A DNA stretch of 42,783 bases from positions 1 through 42,783 of IMG/VR virus record IMGVR_UViG_3300009159_000120. The stretch is one strand, 5' to 3'. Both the position numbers and the translations under genes were made by a program. Positions 1-9,100 of the stretch are shown piece by piece. Numbering within the stretch: the stretch's first letter is position 1; the number at the start of each line of letters is the position of its first letter. A model generated the notes under the pieces. It did no database searches and had not been told where the DNA came from. It worked only from the letters and a program-made list of their open reading frames with translations. This DNA is from a virus.

Positions 1-102
1 TATGGTTATGTTGAGTTGACAAACACAGCTTCTTCTCTAGGTAACGCAGCTGACTACCTAGCGACTGTTGCTGTAACATCCGCTAACCTACGTTTTGCTT
101 AA
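1..102 (+). CDS. C-terminal end of an unidentified protein (partial)
   Basis: The window opens inside an open frame that reads 33 codons to a TAA at 100-102 (ending ...TSANLRFA). A strong stem-loop terminator follows 24 bases later, which supports a real gene end. The visible tail is rich in Ala, Thr, Asn and Val, as in phage structural proteins, and all the downstream genes are virion genes, so a late structural protein is likely. Too little is visible to name it. A major capsid or other head protein is possible but not shown. Confidence 0.6.
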   Translation, partial: YGYVELTNTASSLGNAADYLATVAVTSANLRFA

Positions 103-126
103 TCCGTAATACGTATAGTGAAAGTT

Positions 127-152
127 CAAAAAGGCTCTTCGGAGCCTTTTTG
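127..152 (+). terminator. Intrinsic terminator with TTCG tetraloop
   Basis: A perfect 11-bp stem (CAAAAAGGCTC / GAGCCTTTTTG) closes on a TTCG tetraloop, and the 3' arm contains a run of five T. It lies 24 bases after the stop of the partial upstream gene and ends six bases before the next late-promoter-like octamer, so it separates two transcription units. Confidence 0.9.
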
Positions 153-157
153 TTTGA

Positions 158-165
158 CTTAAATA
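158..165 (+). promoter_or_regulatory. T4-like late promoter (CTTAAATA)
   Basis: The octamer matches the T4 late promoter core TATAAATA at six of eight positions and lies just after the terminator at 127-152. Transcription starting about six bases after the core, as in T4, would begin at the ATG at 171, giving a leaderless message. Confidence 0.5.
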
Positions 166-170
166 TCAGG

Positions 171-440
171 ATGAAAGTAGAATCAGACCAAGATTTTAAA
201 CAACTTCGTGAACAGTTTACAGCATGGCGCAATCGCTTTCCTATGTTTATTCATGATGTACAACGCATTGAAAAAATAATAAATCAACACATTACTGCAC
301 ACAGTAAAATAATGGTCATGTACAGACAGACCAAAAATCGCAGCTACTTAGAAAAAGCACAACAAGAAATCAACACCATCAACACAGTATTAGCCACGGT
401 GGAAAAAATGGAACTGATGAGTCTGCTGAGCCGCGGATAA
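171..440 (+). CDS. Small helical phage protein of unknown function
   Basis: An 89-residue, charged and probably all-helical protein with a heptad-like C-terminal half (residues about 55-85: AQQEINTINTVLATVEKMEL). It resembles the short conserved proteins found among virion genes of marine T4-like phages, but I cannot assign a function. The ATG at 171 (MKVESDQ) is preferred over the in-frame ATG at 150, because the latter lies inside the terminator stem and upstream of the late-promoter-like octamer. The sequence CAGG just before 171 is too close to be a normal ribosome site, so the message may be leaderless. Confidence 0.7.
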   Translation: MKVESDQDFKQLREQFTAWRNRFPMFIHDVQRIEKIINQHITAHSKIMVMYRQTKNRSYLEKAQQEINTINTVLATVEKMELMSLLSRG

Positions 441-443
441 ATA
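436..443 (+). promoter_or_regulatory. T4-like late promoter (GATAAATA)
   Basis: The octamer differs from TATAAATA only at the first base and overlaps the stop codon of the preceding gene. It would give a leader of about 60 bases ahead of the gene at 512 and could drive the whole fibre operon. Confidence 0.7.
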
Positions 444-511
444 AAGTATCTAGAATTTATTATGCGGTACCCGCCGCGTATGACCTAGAACGTCAACACA
501 AGGAGAAACAA

Positions 512-910
512 ATGGGACGTCCGATTAATAAAAGATATTTTGGTGTATTAGGTAGTGCAACTACTCCACACATTCCAGTAGAAGCAGCAGGATTCGCTAA
601 CAAAGATCAAATCACAGAAGATTCATCAGCCGATGTTTATATTCTTAAACAAAAATCTTCACGTAAATTTTTAGTCAAACACGCCGAAGACGGTGATGAA
701 GCAATTTGTAAATTGGTTGATAAAGCGTATGATGACTCTACAAATATTGTAGCAGGTGAAATGGTTATTGTAGGTTATATTAACGGAAGCCAAAAAGTTA
801 GACTACGTGAATTAACCAACAGAATTGCTACAGATTTTAACAGTGTTCGTTACAAGTGGTCATTAAGTGATGACTCATCAACCACTATTCTTATTTTAAC
901 AACAATGTAA
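512..910 (+). CDS. Putative virion structural protein
   Basis: A 132-residue protein preceded by a good ribosome site (AAGGAG, about 7 bases before ATG). It begins MGRPINKRYFG and looks like a compact beta protein with no signal peptide or membrane segment. Proteins of this length starting MGRP(I/L)NKRYFG occur among structural genes of marine T4-like phages as I recall them. It is the first gene after the promoter at 436 and is followed 13 bases later by a fibre-like gene. A role in the particle is inferred from position. No enzymatic motif is visible. Confidence 0.65.
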   Translation: MGRPINKRYFGVLGSATTPHIPVEAAGFANKDQITEDSSADVYILKQKSSRKFLVKHAEDGDEAICKLVDKAYDDSTNIVAGEMVIVGYINGSQKVRLRELTNRIATDFNSVRYKWSLSDDSSTTILILTTM

Positions 911-923
911 TTAGGATATACTA

Positions 924-1976
924 ATGGGGCAGTTTCTTAGAGTCAACGGTGACTACAACATTCGAGCAGGCGATGGTGCCAAGATAACACTTGACACCGG
1001 TCCTGTTGCCAGTGGCGGTTCGGTTAGAGTCACTGGTAATCTTGTAGTAGAAGGTGAAACCGTCAGTGTTAGTGCCACTGACTTATCTATTGAAGACAAC
1101 ATTATATCGTTGAACGTTGGGGAAGTTGGTCCAGGTGTCACGCTGGGGTATTCGGGTATTGAAATCGAGCGTGGCAGCACAGCTTCAATAACACCGCAGA
1201 ACAATGCCAGCTTTCTTTATGATGAAAGCACTGATGCGTGGATAATAGCACACGGGACAGCCCCAGGTCCGTTTAACTTTGATGCTAGCAGTCTAAGACT
1301 CAAACAAATACTAACCAACACAACCACTGACAGTGGAGACCTTACTCTGATAGGCACAGGTACCGGTGTAGTAAAGGTATTTGGAACCGATAATTATGAA
1401 GCTCAAGTCACACACGATGATGATATCCCTAACAAAAAATTTGTTGACGATGCAATTCAAAATAATCCCACATTTCAGATCGTTGCTCCACAGAGCCAAG
1501 ATACCAAAGTTGTTATTGCTGATAAAGAAATAGATGCCATAGATCCCGGCGGCCCAGGCTCATTAGCTTATTTTACATCTAGTACTACACATTCAACCTA
1601 CGGAGAAAGTGCGGTATCGATTGTGGTCGATGGAGCCTTAGTTGGACAATTTTATACAAATAGATTTGAGACCGGTGATTTAGAAATCGCCGGCGGTCCT
1701 GACCGCAATGAAATCACAAGTCGTGCCGGTATAACCAACGAAAACATTTATGTAAGAACTCAAGGTACAGGTAAACTGCAAACCAACTATGCTATGCAGT
1801 TTGAGAAAATTGGCACGGTGCCTAGTTATGTTTCCAATAATACACTGTTGTATGCAGCTGAGTCTGGTGCTGGCACTACAGGCATATATTTCGTCAATGA
1901 CAACGCAGAAGTAGCTAAACAAAACGGCGAGCTGATAAGTAAAAACAAAGCACTGGTATTCAGTATGCTATTTTAA
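924..1976 (+). CDS. Tail-fibre-like virion protein
   Basis: A 350-residue protein rich in Gly, Thr, Asn and Val with short beta-strand repeats, typical of phage fibres. Residues about 38-70 carry a 'TGNLVVEGETVSVSATDLS' unit, in which a projected-structure phrase is followed by 'IEDNIISLNVGE'. This arrangement is common in marine T4-like fibre or baseplate-associated proteins. The middle (residues about 130-180) has DLTLIGTGTGVVKV and a 'PNKKFVDDAI' helix of the kind that joins fibre repeats. A weak ribosome site (TTAGGATA) precedes the ATG. Adjacent structural genes follow at 10 bases or less. The exact location in the particle is unknown. Confidence 0.75.
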   Translation: MGQFLRVNGDYNIRAGDGAKITLDTGPVASGGSVRVTGNLVVEGETVSVSATDLSIEDNIISLNVGEVGPGVTLGYSGIEIERGSTASITPQNNASFLYDESTDAWIIAHGTAPGPFNFDASSLRLKQILTNTTTDSGDLTLIGTGTGVVKVFGTDNYEAQVTHDDDIPNKKFVDDAIQNNPTFQIVAPQSQDTKVVIADKEIDAIDPGGPGSLAYFTSSTTHSTYGESAVSIVVDGALVGQFYTNRFETGDLEIAGGPDRNEITSRAGITNENIYVRTQGTGKLQTNYAMQFEKIGTVPSYVSNNTLLYAAESGAGTTGIYFVNDNAEVAKQNGELISKNKALVFSMLF

Positions 1977-1985
1977 GAGACAACT

Positions 1986-2387
1986 ATGATAAGAAATTAT
2001 GAAAACCCAGAAGGCACACTATCACTGATCGATTCCGCTAGTGTTACAGTTCCTGTAAAAGTTTTTACCAGTTCAACCACAGGTGGACCAATTGCAGGCG
2101 GCGTCACAGGCAGAGAAAATGCTGTGACCACTATAGCATTGTGTAACACAGCAGCACCAGATGCCGCAGACGAAACAACTAATTCAGTCACAGTAAATAT
2201 CTATGTGGTACGCAGCGGTTTGAGTTACGGCCCCGGCAATCTTGTAGTTAGTAGTCTAGTTGTGCCAGCAGGCGAAACTGTGTTCTTTTCAGAAGAACGC
2301 ATGGTGTTGGCCAGTGGCGATGCTATCTGGGTTGGAACATCATCAGCTGCGAAGTTGGCTGTTACCGTGAGTGTTCTAGCGGTATGA
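1986..2387 (+). CDS. Small beta-sandwich virion protein
   Basis: A 133-residue beta-rich protein. The pattern is: a strand with 'TTIALCNTA', a strand with 'VNIYVVRSG', then 'LVVPAGETVFFSEERMVLASGDAIWV', ending in alternating hydrophobic residues. The same layout (a strand naming a neighbouring group, a proline-glycine turn, then a 'gd.I.V' strand) recurs in the genes at 5394 and 20207, so the three are probably diverged copies of one fold. It overlaps the next gene by four bases (ATGA), which suggests translational coupling. It is probably a small fibre- or capsid-decorating protein, but this is inferred from context. Confidence 0.7.
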   Translation: MIRNYENPEGTLSLIDSASVTVPVKVFTSSTTGGPIAGGVTGRENAVTTIALCNTAAPDAADETTNSVTVNIYVVRSGLSYGPGNLVVSSLVVPAGETVFFSEERMVLASGDAIWVGTSSAAKLAVTVSVLAV

Positions 2388-3109
2388 AATTTTTAAAGAC
2401 CAAAAATATTTCGCAGTTCAGTATCAATGATCGTGCGCTGATATATTATCCTGCTGGCAACGGCCCTGGCAACAGAGTAGTAGTCAACGCCAACGGCGGT
2501 ATGATGCTGCCCAAAGGCACAACGGCACAACGTCCACAGCTAACCAGTGTTCGCCAGCCCACAGATGCCAACGGCACAATCAGATATAACACAACAATTC
2601 CTGCACTAGAAGCCTATGTAGGAGGAGCTTGGGTCACAGTAGCCAGTCCATTTGCTGCTGCTATTACCAAGCAAACACTAGGACCAGGAGACGGTGTTAG
2701 TACTATTTTTGGACCGTTAAACACTGCCTATGCACCATCATATGCTGCTAGTGCAGACAATGTACTTGTGTTAGTAGAAAACGTCATGCAGATTTCTTCC
2801 ACTAACTTTACAATAAATCAGAATCCTTCATCTACTGGCACAGGTGCTGAAATCAATGCCACAGCATTGAGCAGTGCCAACAACGGTACTAGTTATGTAA
2901 TTACTTCAGTAGGAACCACAACATTTACATCATTTGGTGCTGGTGCAAACACAGTAGGAACGGTATTCACAAAAAGCGGCGGAACTCCTACAGGCTCGGG
3001 TAAGGTGCGTATTGCCGGTTATTATCTCACATTTACATCAGCAGTTCCAAACACAGGAGGTGGCGGTAATCCAGTCTACATAACTGTATACTACGGATAC
3101 GCCAACTAA
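2384..3109 (+). CDS. Fibre protein with inserted 45-residue beta module
   Basis: A 241-residue structural protein whose start overlaps the previous stop (ATGA). Residues about 38-88 carry a 'LPKGTTAQRP...GTIRYNT...LEAYVGGAW' adaptor unit that also occurs at the C-termini of the genes at 3112 and 4338. Residues about 125-241 resemble a beta domain (NVLVLVENVMQ...) that ends in TVYYGYAN. Between them, residues about 160-209 hold a module with the pattern Y-x-I-x-S-x-G-T-T-x-F ... T-V-G-x-x-F ... G-S-G, which is also found in both giant fibre genes. The module therefore looks inserted. The function is structural or adhesive by inference. Confidence 0.75.
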   Translation: MKFLKTKNISQFSINDRALIYYPAGNGPGNRVVVNANGGMMLPKGTTAQRPQLTSVRQPTDANGTIRYNTTIPALEAYVGGAWVTVASPFAAAITKQTLGPGDGVSTIFGPLNTAYAPSYAASADNVLVLVENVMQISSTNFTINQNPSSTGTGAEINATALSSANNGTSYVITSVGTTTFTSFGAGANTVGTVFTKSGGTPTGSGKVRIAGYYLTFTSAVPNTGGGGNPVYITVYYGYAN

Positions 3110-3111
3110 GC

Positions 3112-4206
3112 ATGAGTCAATTGGGGCGCATAGGTGGTCAGGTATTAACAGACAACCTGTTACGTGCCGGTGTTGACCTAGCATTTGAAACTGATCTACT
3201 ATATCTTGATGTAAACAATCAACGAATTGGAATTAAAGATTCAACTCCTATATACGATCTTGATGTAAACAGTAACATCTACTCCAATGATCTCACAGCT
3301 GTCACACAACTTGCTCCAGGCAATTTACGTTTTAATGCTCCTAACACTATTTCTACCAGCGTGGGCGGCATTGATGTTTATATTAATGGCGGTGGCGAAA
3401 TTTTTCATGATAGACTTGCTACAGATAATCTTGTTCTAGATGGTAATCTCATATCTAGTTTAAGTAACAGCAACATAGTGTTAGATCCAAACGGGTCAGG
3501 CACGGTAGAGTTAAGATCTGATACCAATATTACTGGAGATCTTGCAGTCAGTGGTAATATTTCTATGAGTGGAAATCTTACAGGTCTGGGCACACTGACC
3601 TTTGGTAATCAAACCATAGATACTGTTACAGTCAATACAGATTTCACACAGAGTATTATACCAGGAGATGATCTCACATTTGCTTTGGGTGCCGATGCAG
3701 GTGATTCTAGTGCTAGACGCTGGGCAGATCTACATACACTAGAGTGGCAGTACATAACTAATGGTGCTTGGCCCGGAAGCGGCATTATACCACTGTCTGC
3801 CACAGTCAGTAATCAAACAACTATTGATGGCACAATTAACAAAATATCAACAATTCAATCCAATGAAGACATCATACTAAATCCCTACACCGGAATAACA
3901 TTCATAGAAAACACCAAATGGCAAAACAATGATATCACAAACTTGTTAAACACACCGTTAACTGTTGCTGCTACTGGTATAGGATACTATGTGTTTTCAG
4001 GCAACAACGGTATGGTAATACCTGCTGGACCAGAAATTGATCGAAGAGCCAGTCCAGCAGTTGGCGAAACTAGATGGAATACTGATGAACAGTATCTTGA
4101 ATGTTATGATGGCACAGTGTGGGCAGTAAGCACTGGTGGCGGCATCGAAGTTGATATTCCTATCATGGAAGATCTTGGTCACGTATACACGCTTATGCTG
4201 GGGTAA
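3112..4206 (+). CDS. Tail-fibre-like protein, tandem copy 1
   Basis: A 364-residue fibre-like protein, clearly paralogous to the gene at 4338. Both start with a Gly-Arg-Ile-(G/S)-Gly-Gln unit and continue with NLLRAG..LAFETDLLYLDV (residues about 15-38). Both then have a 'LDPNGSGTV' unit (about 124-132), a 'DTNITGDLAVSGN' beta-repeat stretch, and a C-terminal 'P.GP...R....GETRWNTDEQYLECYDGTVW' adaptor. This is the arrangement of trimeric fibre repeats. It follows the previous gene by two bases. The end is GHVYTLMLG. No catalytic motif is seen. It is likely a fibre or baseplate-decorating subunit. Confidence 0.8.
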   Translation: MSQLGRIGGQVLTDNLLRAGVDLAFETDLLYLDVNNQRIGIKDSTPIYDLDVNSNIYSNDLTAVTQLAPGNLRFNAPNTISTSVGGIDVYINGGGEIFHDRLATDNLVLDGNLISSLSNSNIVLDPNGSGTVELRSDTNITGDLAVSGNISMSGNLTGLGTLTFGNQTIDTVTVNTDFTQSIIPGDDLTFALGADAGDSSARRWADLHTLEWQYITNGAWPGSGIIPLSATVSNQTTIDGTINKISTIQSNEDIILNPYTGITFIENTKWQNNDITNLLNTPLTVAATGIGYYVFSGNNGMVIPAGPEIDRRASPAVGETRWNTDEQYLECYDGTVWAVSTGGGIEVDIPIMEDLGHVYTLMLG

Positions 4207-4218
4207 AATCCAAAAATT

Positions 4219-4226
4219 GATAAATA
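4219..4226 (+). promoter_or_regulatory. T4-like late promoter (GATAAATA)
   Basis: One mismatch to TATAAATA, 13 bases after the stop of the gene at 3112. The expected start is near 4232, so the transcript would open with the hairpin at 4235-4256 and carry a leader of about 105 bases ahead of the gene at 4338. Confidence 0.7.
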
Positions 4227-4234
4227 CTTTTAAT

Positions 4235-4256
4235 TGCAAAAACGACCATTTTTGCA
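4235..4256 (+). other. Stem-loop at the predicted 5' end of a late transcript
   Basis: An 8-bp perfect stem (TGCAAAAA / TTTTTGCA) with a six-base loop begins about nine bases after the late promoter core. It has no following T-run beyond the stem, so it is more likely a 5'-end structure than a terminator. A second small hairpin (CGGTG-AAA-CACCG, 4308-4320) sits shortly before the start codon at 4338. Confidence 0.5.
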
Positions 4257-4337
4257 GGATCCGACTGTGGTAAACCGACAAAGAGCATGAGCTGAAAATC
4301 TGGTTAACGGTGAAACACCGGGTAAATTGGAGAGCAC

Positions 4338-5390
4338 ATGGCTATCGGTCGTATTTCCGGTCAGCTCTTAAAGTCTAACTTACTCCGAGCGGGTGAGAAT
4401 TTAGCCTTTGAGACAGACTTACTCTATCTTGATGTGGTGAACTCTCGAATCGGGATACGCACAGCGACCCCCACCGTTGACCTAGATGTCAACGGACACA
4501 CCCGTTCTACAAACATCACAGTAGACAATCAATTAAACATCGGTAATCTTCATTTTACTGGAAATACCATAACCAGTGATTCAGCAACTATAAATTTTGC
4601 AGCGGCCGCAGGCGAAGCCACTGTGTACCACTCAAGACTGCAGATAGACGATCTACAACTACAAGGCAGCACGATTTCAACCACGGTCAGCAACAGCAGT
4701 ATAGAGCTTGACCCTAACGGCACTGGCACAGTTAATATCGTAGCCGATACCAATATCACTGGTAATCTTGTGGTCACAGGAAACGTAAATGCCACAGGCA
4801 ATGTGGTCATCGGTGGAAATATAACTATTGGTGATGCTCTCACAGACAATATTGTAATTAACGCTAGTATCCGCAGTGACCTAGTACCCGAAACTGACAA
4901 CATCTATGATTTAGGATCTGCCTCATATAGATGGCGAGCTGTGTATACTGGAGCATTATACACAACATCAATTAACGTACCTAGTTTAGATGTTGGCAAT
5001 TTGATGTTCCGCGACAACGAAATCACAACAACCACAGGACAAGATCTCTATCTTGACGGTAACGGCGCAGGCGGAGTAAGATTAGGTAATTTTAAAATAG
5101 TCGATAACACAATCACTAATGTGGTTTCAAATGCTATCTCTCAGATTGTTCAATCAGGAACAGGTTATTTTAAAATACAAGGTACAAATGGATTTGTGCC
5201 TCCTGTAGGAGCAGATGCCACTAGACCAACTGCTTATGCTGTGTTGGGGATGACTAGATTTAATACCAATTCTAAAGCATTAGAAATTTGGGACGGAGCA
5301 GACTGGGCAAGTCCAGCAGGTTCAGCAGGCGCTGTGTCTGTTGCAGAAGCCAACGACATTGCAGTGCAGATAGCACTCACACTAGGATAA
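4338..5390 (+). CDS. Tail-fibre-like protein, tandem copy 2
   Basis: A 350-residue paralogue of the preceding fibre gene. It has the same N-terminal unit (GRISGQLLKSNLLRAGENLA), the same LDPNGTGTV unit near residue 130, and a repetitive 'GNLVVTGNVNATGNVVIGGN' stretch near 145-165. It then has a 'DNIYDLGSASYRWRAVYTG' segment (about 185-205) typical of phage fibres before an intramolecular chaperone or knob region. The C-terminus carries the 'RP.....GMTRFNTNSKALEIWDGADW' adaptor. It uses its own late promoter and a structured leader rather than coupling to copy 1, so the two copies may be made in different amounts. Confidence 0.8.
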   Translation: MAIGRISGQLLKSNLLRAGENLAFETDLLYLDVVNSRIGIRTATPTVDLDVNGHTRSTNITVDNQLNIGNLHFTGNTITSDSATINFAAAAGEATVYHSRLQIDDLQLQGSTISTTVSNSSIELDPNGTGTVNIVADTNITGNLVVTGNVNATGNVVIGGNITIGDALTDNIVINASIRSDLVPETDNIYDLGSASYRWRAVYTGALYTTSINVPSLDVGNLMFRDNEITTTTGQDLYLDGNGAGGVRLGNFKIVDNTITNVVSNAISQIVQSGTGYFKIQGTNGFVPPVGADATRPTAYAVLGMTRFNTNSKALEIWDGADWASPAGSAGAVSVAEANDIAVQIALTLG

Positions 5391-5393
5391 AAT

Positions 5394-5726
5394 ATGCCAA
5401 CCTTATTTAAACATTCGTTAGTAACACAGATAGGCACTACTCCTACCGATGTGGTAGAAATTGGCGCCGGAGTTAGAGCCACAGTGATCGGATGTAATCT
5501 AACTAACGTCACAGAATATGACACAGTAGTAGTAGGAATACAAGTAGTTGGTGCAGATACTACAGCCACTCATTATATCAAAGGATTAATAATTCCTCCG
5601 AACACTAGTGTAAAAGTTATAACTCAGGGAGAAAAATTAATTCTTCCTGCAGAGACAGAATTACGGATAGTCAGCAACACTGCAGACAGTGTTGACGCTA
5701 CAGTAAGTTACGTCGAGATATCATAA
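5394..5726 (+). CDS. Small beta-sandwich virion protein
   Basis: A 110-residue beta-rich protein starting four bases after the previous stop, with an AGGATAA ribosome site. The pattern VIGCNLTNVT ... VVVGIQVVGADT ... IIPPNTSVKVI ... LILPAETELRIVS is that of the proteins at 1986 and 20207: a 'neighbour' strand with Cys-Asn, a central Pro-rich turn, and two closing strands. This suggests a shared Ig-like fold used repeatedly in this particle. No catalytic features. A fibre-linked or head-decoration role is inferred from operon position. Confidence 0.7.
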   Translation: MPTLFKHSLVTQIGTTPTDVVEIGAGVRATVIGCNLTNVTEYDTVVVGIQVVGADTTATHYIKGLIIPPNTSVKVITQGEKLILPAETELRIVSNTADSVDATVSYVEIS

Positions 5727-5735
5727 GGATAAGAC

Positions 5736-6107
5736 ATGCCCAGCACATATTACATTGGAACAAGTCCAGAAGAATCGTTAGGAGATAGTCCTAGATATTT
5801 TTACGGACTACGCCGCAACGATCAAGGAGAATTATTTTTTGTTCGCAGCGATCAATTAGCAGACATAGATGATGTTGTAATCAATCAACCTGGATCTTTA
5901 GTAGATACATTCCAAGATTTTGAAGCCGGGGTAGATTATTTTGACGGAATTGACTCTGAGCACGAAATTTTGTACGAAAACATGAAGTATCCTCAATATA
6001 AATGGGATAATAGATCTTTGTTCTTCTATGTCGATAGTCAAGGACAGTTGGTAATTAGAATTAATAGAGGATATACATATCCTGTTGGCATTTCAGCAGA
6101 AGGATAA
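5736..6107 (+). CDS. Hypothetical virion-operon protein
   Basis: A 123-residue acidic and aromatic protein (GTSPEESLGDSPRYFYGLRRNDQGELFFVRSDQL...). Its composition differs from the Thr/Gly-rich fibres: it has many Asp, Tyr and Phe residues and probably forms a small mixed fold. It is preceded by AAGGAT and followed after nine bases by the first giant fibre gene, so it may be a linker or a cofactor of the giant fibre. I do not recognise a named family beyond similarity to short proteins before large fibre genes in marine T4-like phages. Confidence 0.65.
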   Translation: MPSTYYIGTSPEESLGDSPRYFYGLRRNDQGELFFVRSDQLADIDDVVINQPGSLVDTFQDFEAGVDYFDGIDSEHEILYENMKYPQYKWDNRSLFFYVDSQGQLVIRINRGYTYPVGISAEG

Positions 6108-6116
6108 AAGAAAAAA

Positions 6117-9100
6117 ATGGCAGAATTTAAATTAAACAGATTTAGATATAACTGGAGAAACCAGTGGGGCGTCTCTACCGCATACAATCGAGATGATGTA
6201 GTGCGTTATGGCGGCAAAGTATATGTCTGCATTAGACAGCACACTTCAGCTAGTACAAACATTTATGTAGACATCAATTATATTCCCCCTGGCCAAACAG
6301 TAGCACAACCAGCGTGGACAGAAATGTTAGACGGGTACAACTGGAGAGGTCCGTGGACTGGTACAACATTTTATTCACTTAATGACTTGGTTGTTGATGG
6401 CGGAAATGTTTGGAGATGCACTACTGCCCATACTTCTGGCATTAGACGAGGAATAAATTCTAGTGATTGGCAAAACTATGTTTCTGGATTCAATCTCATA
6501 GGAGATTGGCTATTTGGTACTATATATCGAGTTGGTGATGTAGTAGTACACGGCGGAATTCTATATCGTTGTGCGACTGAACATTCTTCTGGAGCTAGAT
6601 TTGAAACTGATCTAGCATTTAGTTATTGGGAATCTATATTTGAAAATGTTGAGTATAGAGGAGCATGGGTAAGTTATACCAGATACAAATTAAATGATCT
6701 AGTAAATTATGGCAGCAATATATGGATTTGTACCCTAGCACATGACGGCGGCTTCACTGAGAATGAATGGGATATTTTTGCTCCAGGACAGAAATTTATA
6801 GGTCAGTGGGGTAGTTTGACATCATATGTGCCCAACGACATTGTTCGTCACGGTGGTAATTTGTATGTGGCTAAAACATTAAATGACGGCATTAGTCCAG
6901 ATGTCGACAGTGTTGCTTGGGATTTAGTTTTAGAATCTGTATTTTTCCGAGGCACCTGGAGCAACACTTCGTCGTATGCTCCTGGAGATTTAGCCATACG
7001 AGGCGGCAACGTATACAGAGCATTAAAAGATAGCACAGCTGTTGAACCATCAGACACGGCTGCTTCAGACGGCTCTACTCTAGGAACACAGCGTTGGAGT
7101 TTGCTTGTTCCTGCAGTTGGTTGGAAAAATTTCTGGACACTAGCAACTGATTATGGACTCAATGATTATGTTACATTTAACGGTAATACATATCGTTGTA
7201 TTGTTTCTCATGTTTCCGAAGATTATAGTTACCCAGACAGTGGAAGTCTGTCAACTCCTTACTGGGAAATAGTTCTGCAAGGATCTGCTATAAGTGCAAT
7301 ATCACAAAAAGGCGACCTATTAATCAAGGATAAGAGTCTTGATGGCAGTACTCTACAAAATAATAAAATATCTATAGGTGAGGACAGACAGTTATTAAAA
7401 GTATCACCTGCTGAAGGTGCGCCTGTAGGCGGGTATACTTGGATTGTTAGCTACGCCGACCCACTACCTCCAGATATTAATGAACAATATGTACTAGACG
7501 GAGATGTAAAAAATGTTCGACCTCCGTTGGAAATGTATGTAGGAGCTACATACACATTTGATCAATCACCGAATCCTGAAGATCCTACGGATCTGAATAA
7601 TCTTCGCCCATGGCAGTTTGCGTTAACACCAGAAGGCGGCATCTCAATCAGAGCTGCCTATGAAGAAAACGTTGTTTATAGATTAGACAATACTGTGGTT
7701 GACAGATTAACTTGGGTTGGATCTACACAGAGATCAAATGCTGTTAGAAGAACAATCTCCATCACAATTACAGAAAACACTCCAAAGACACTGTTCTACT
7801 ATTGTTACGACAATCTTAATATGGGTAACGCCATTACGATAAAAGATCTAGGAAACAGCGTTCATTGGGGAGAATGGGGTCGAATTGCTAGAAATTATTA
7901 TGTTGACCCGCTCGGTGAAGATATTCCTGGCAACGGGTTAAATCCAGAATATCCTTGGAAAACTGTAAGATACGCCTGCGAAAATGCAGGATCGTACTCT
8001 GTTATCAATATAGCAGCTGGATATTACAGTGAAATTTTACCTATAATAGTTCCAGCCAATGTATCGTTGGAAGGCAGTGAATTAAGATCGTCAGTGATAG
8101 TAGCTTCTCCTCCTATAGCTGCTTTGGTCAATGATATACCTTATACAAAAGCAGTATTAACACACATTAAAAATTTAATGGATGATTTGATTTTAAATGT
8201 TGCAATTACACCTACTGCTGGAAACACAGTATCTCAAGTACGTAATCTAGATCCGGGAACTAATACAGCTTCATCACAGATTAAATTTCTTATAGATGAT
8301 ATTATAGATTACATAGATTATAGAGTCGACGGATCAGCTGCTGATCCAGCAGTCTATAGCACAAACACACGTTCTGCCTTAACAGCACAATTCAACGCAT
8401 ATAGGATCTTAGCTGCCAATACGGAATTTATAGCTGCCGAAGCCACAGCTTTTGTTGCTGCTGGTTTTCCTTCTTATGTGTTTGATCCAGATCTCTGCAA
8501 GAGAGATATGCGCCGATACATCAGCGCATGGCAATATGACATAGTCTATACCGGCAATTATAAATCTATTTTATCTGCAAGGTATTATTATAATGCTGTG
8601 ACCGGATCAGAACTAGAAGATATGTTCTTGGTAAGAGATTCAGTGAATATTAAAAACTTTACATTTAAAGGATTAAATGGAACATTGACTCCTGACGAAG
8701 TACCAGTAACAGCAGGAACTTTTGTTATAGGACAATCATATACTATTCTATCTTTAGGTACTACAGACTTCGTACCGGTAGGTGCAGTTAGAAATGAAAT
8801 TGGTTTGGTTTTTGAAGCTACAGGGCCGGGCACAGGAACAGGTGTTGCAGAAACCAATGTGGTTGAAATTATTCGTAGACCCACAGCAGGTGCATATGTT
8901 TCTCTTGATCCAGGTTGGGGCCCAACTGATGAGCGTGTTTGGATCACTTCAAGATCGCCTTATGTACAAAACATAACGTTGTTTGGAACCGGATGTGTAG
9001 GACAAAAAATTGACGGAGACCTTCATAATGGCGGCAATAAGTCAATAGTTTCTAATGACTTCACCACTGTGTTAAGTGACGGCATCGGAGCATGGGTAAG

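Noticed and set aside
4227-4337. Hammerhead ribozyme or known riboswitch in the leader before 4338
   Set aside because: A CTGA box and a GAAAC-like stretch are present, but the conserved CUGAUGA core and the matching stems were not found.
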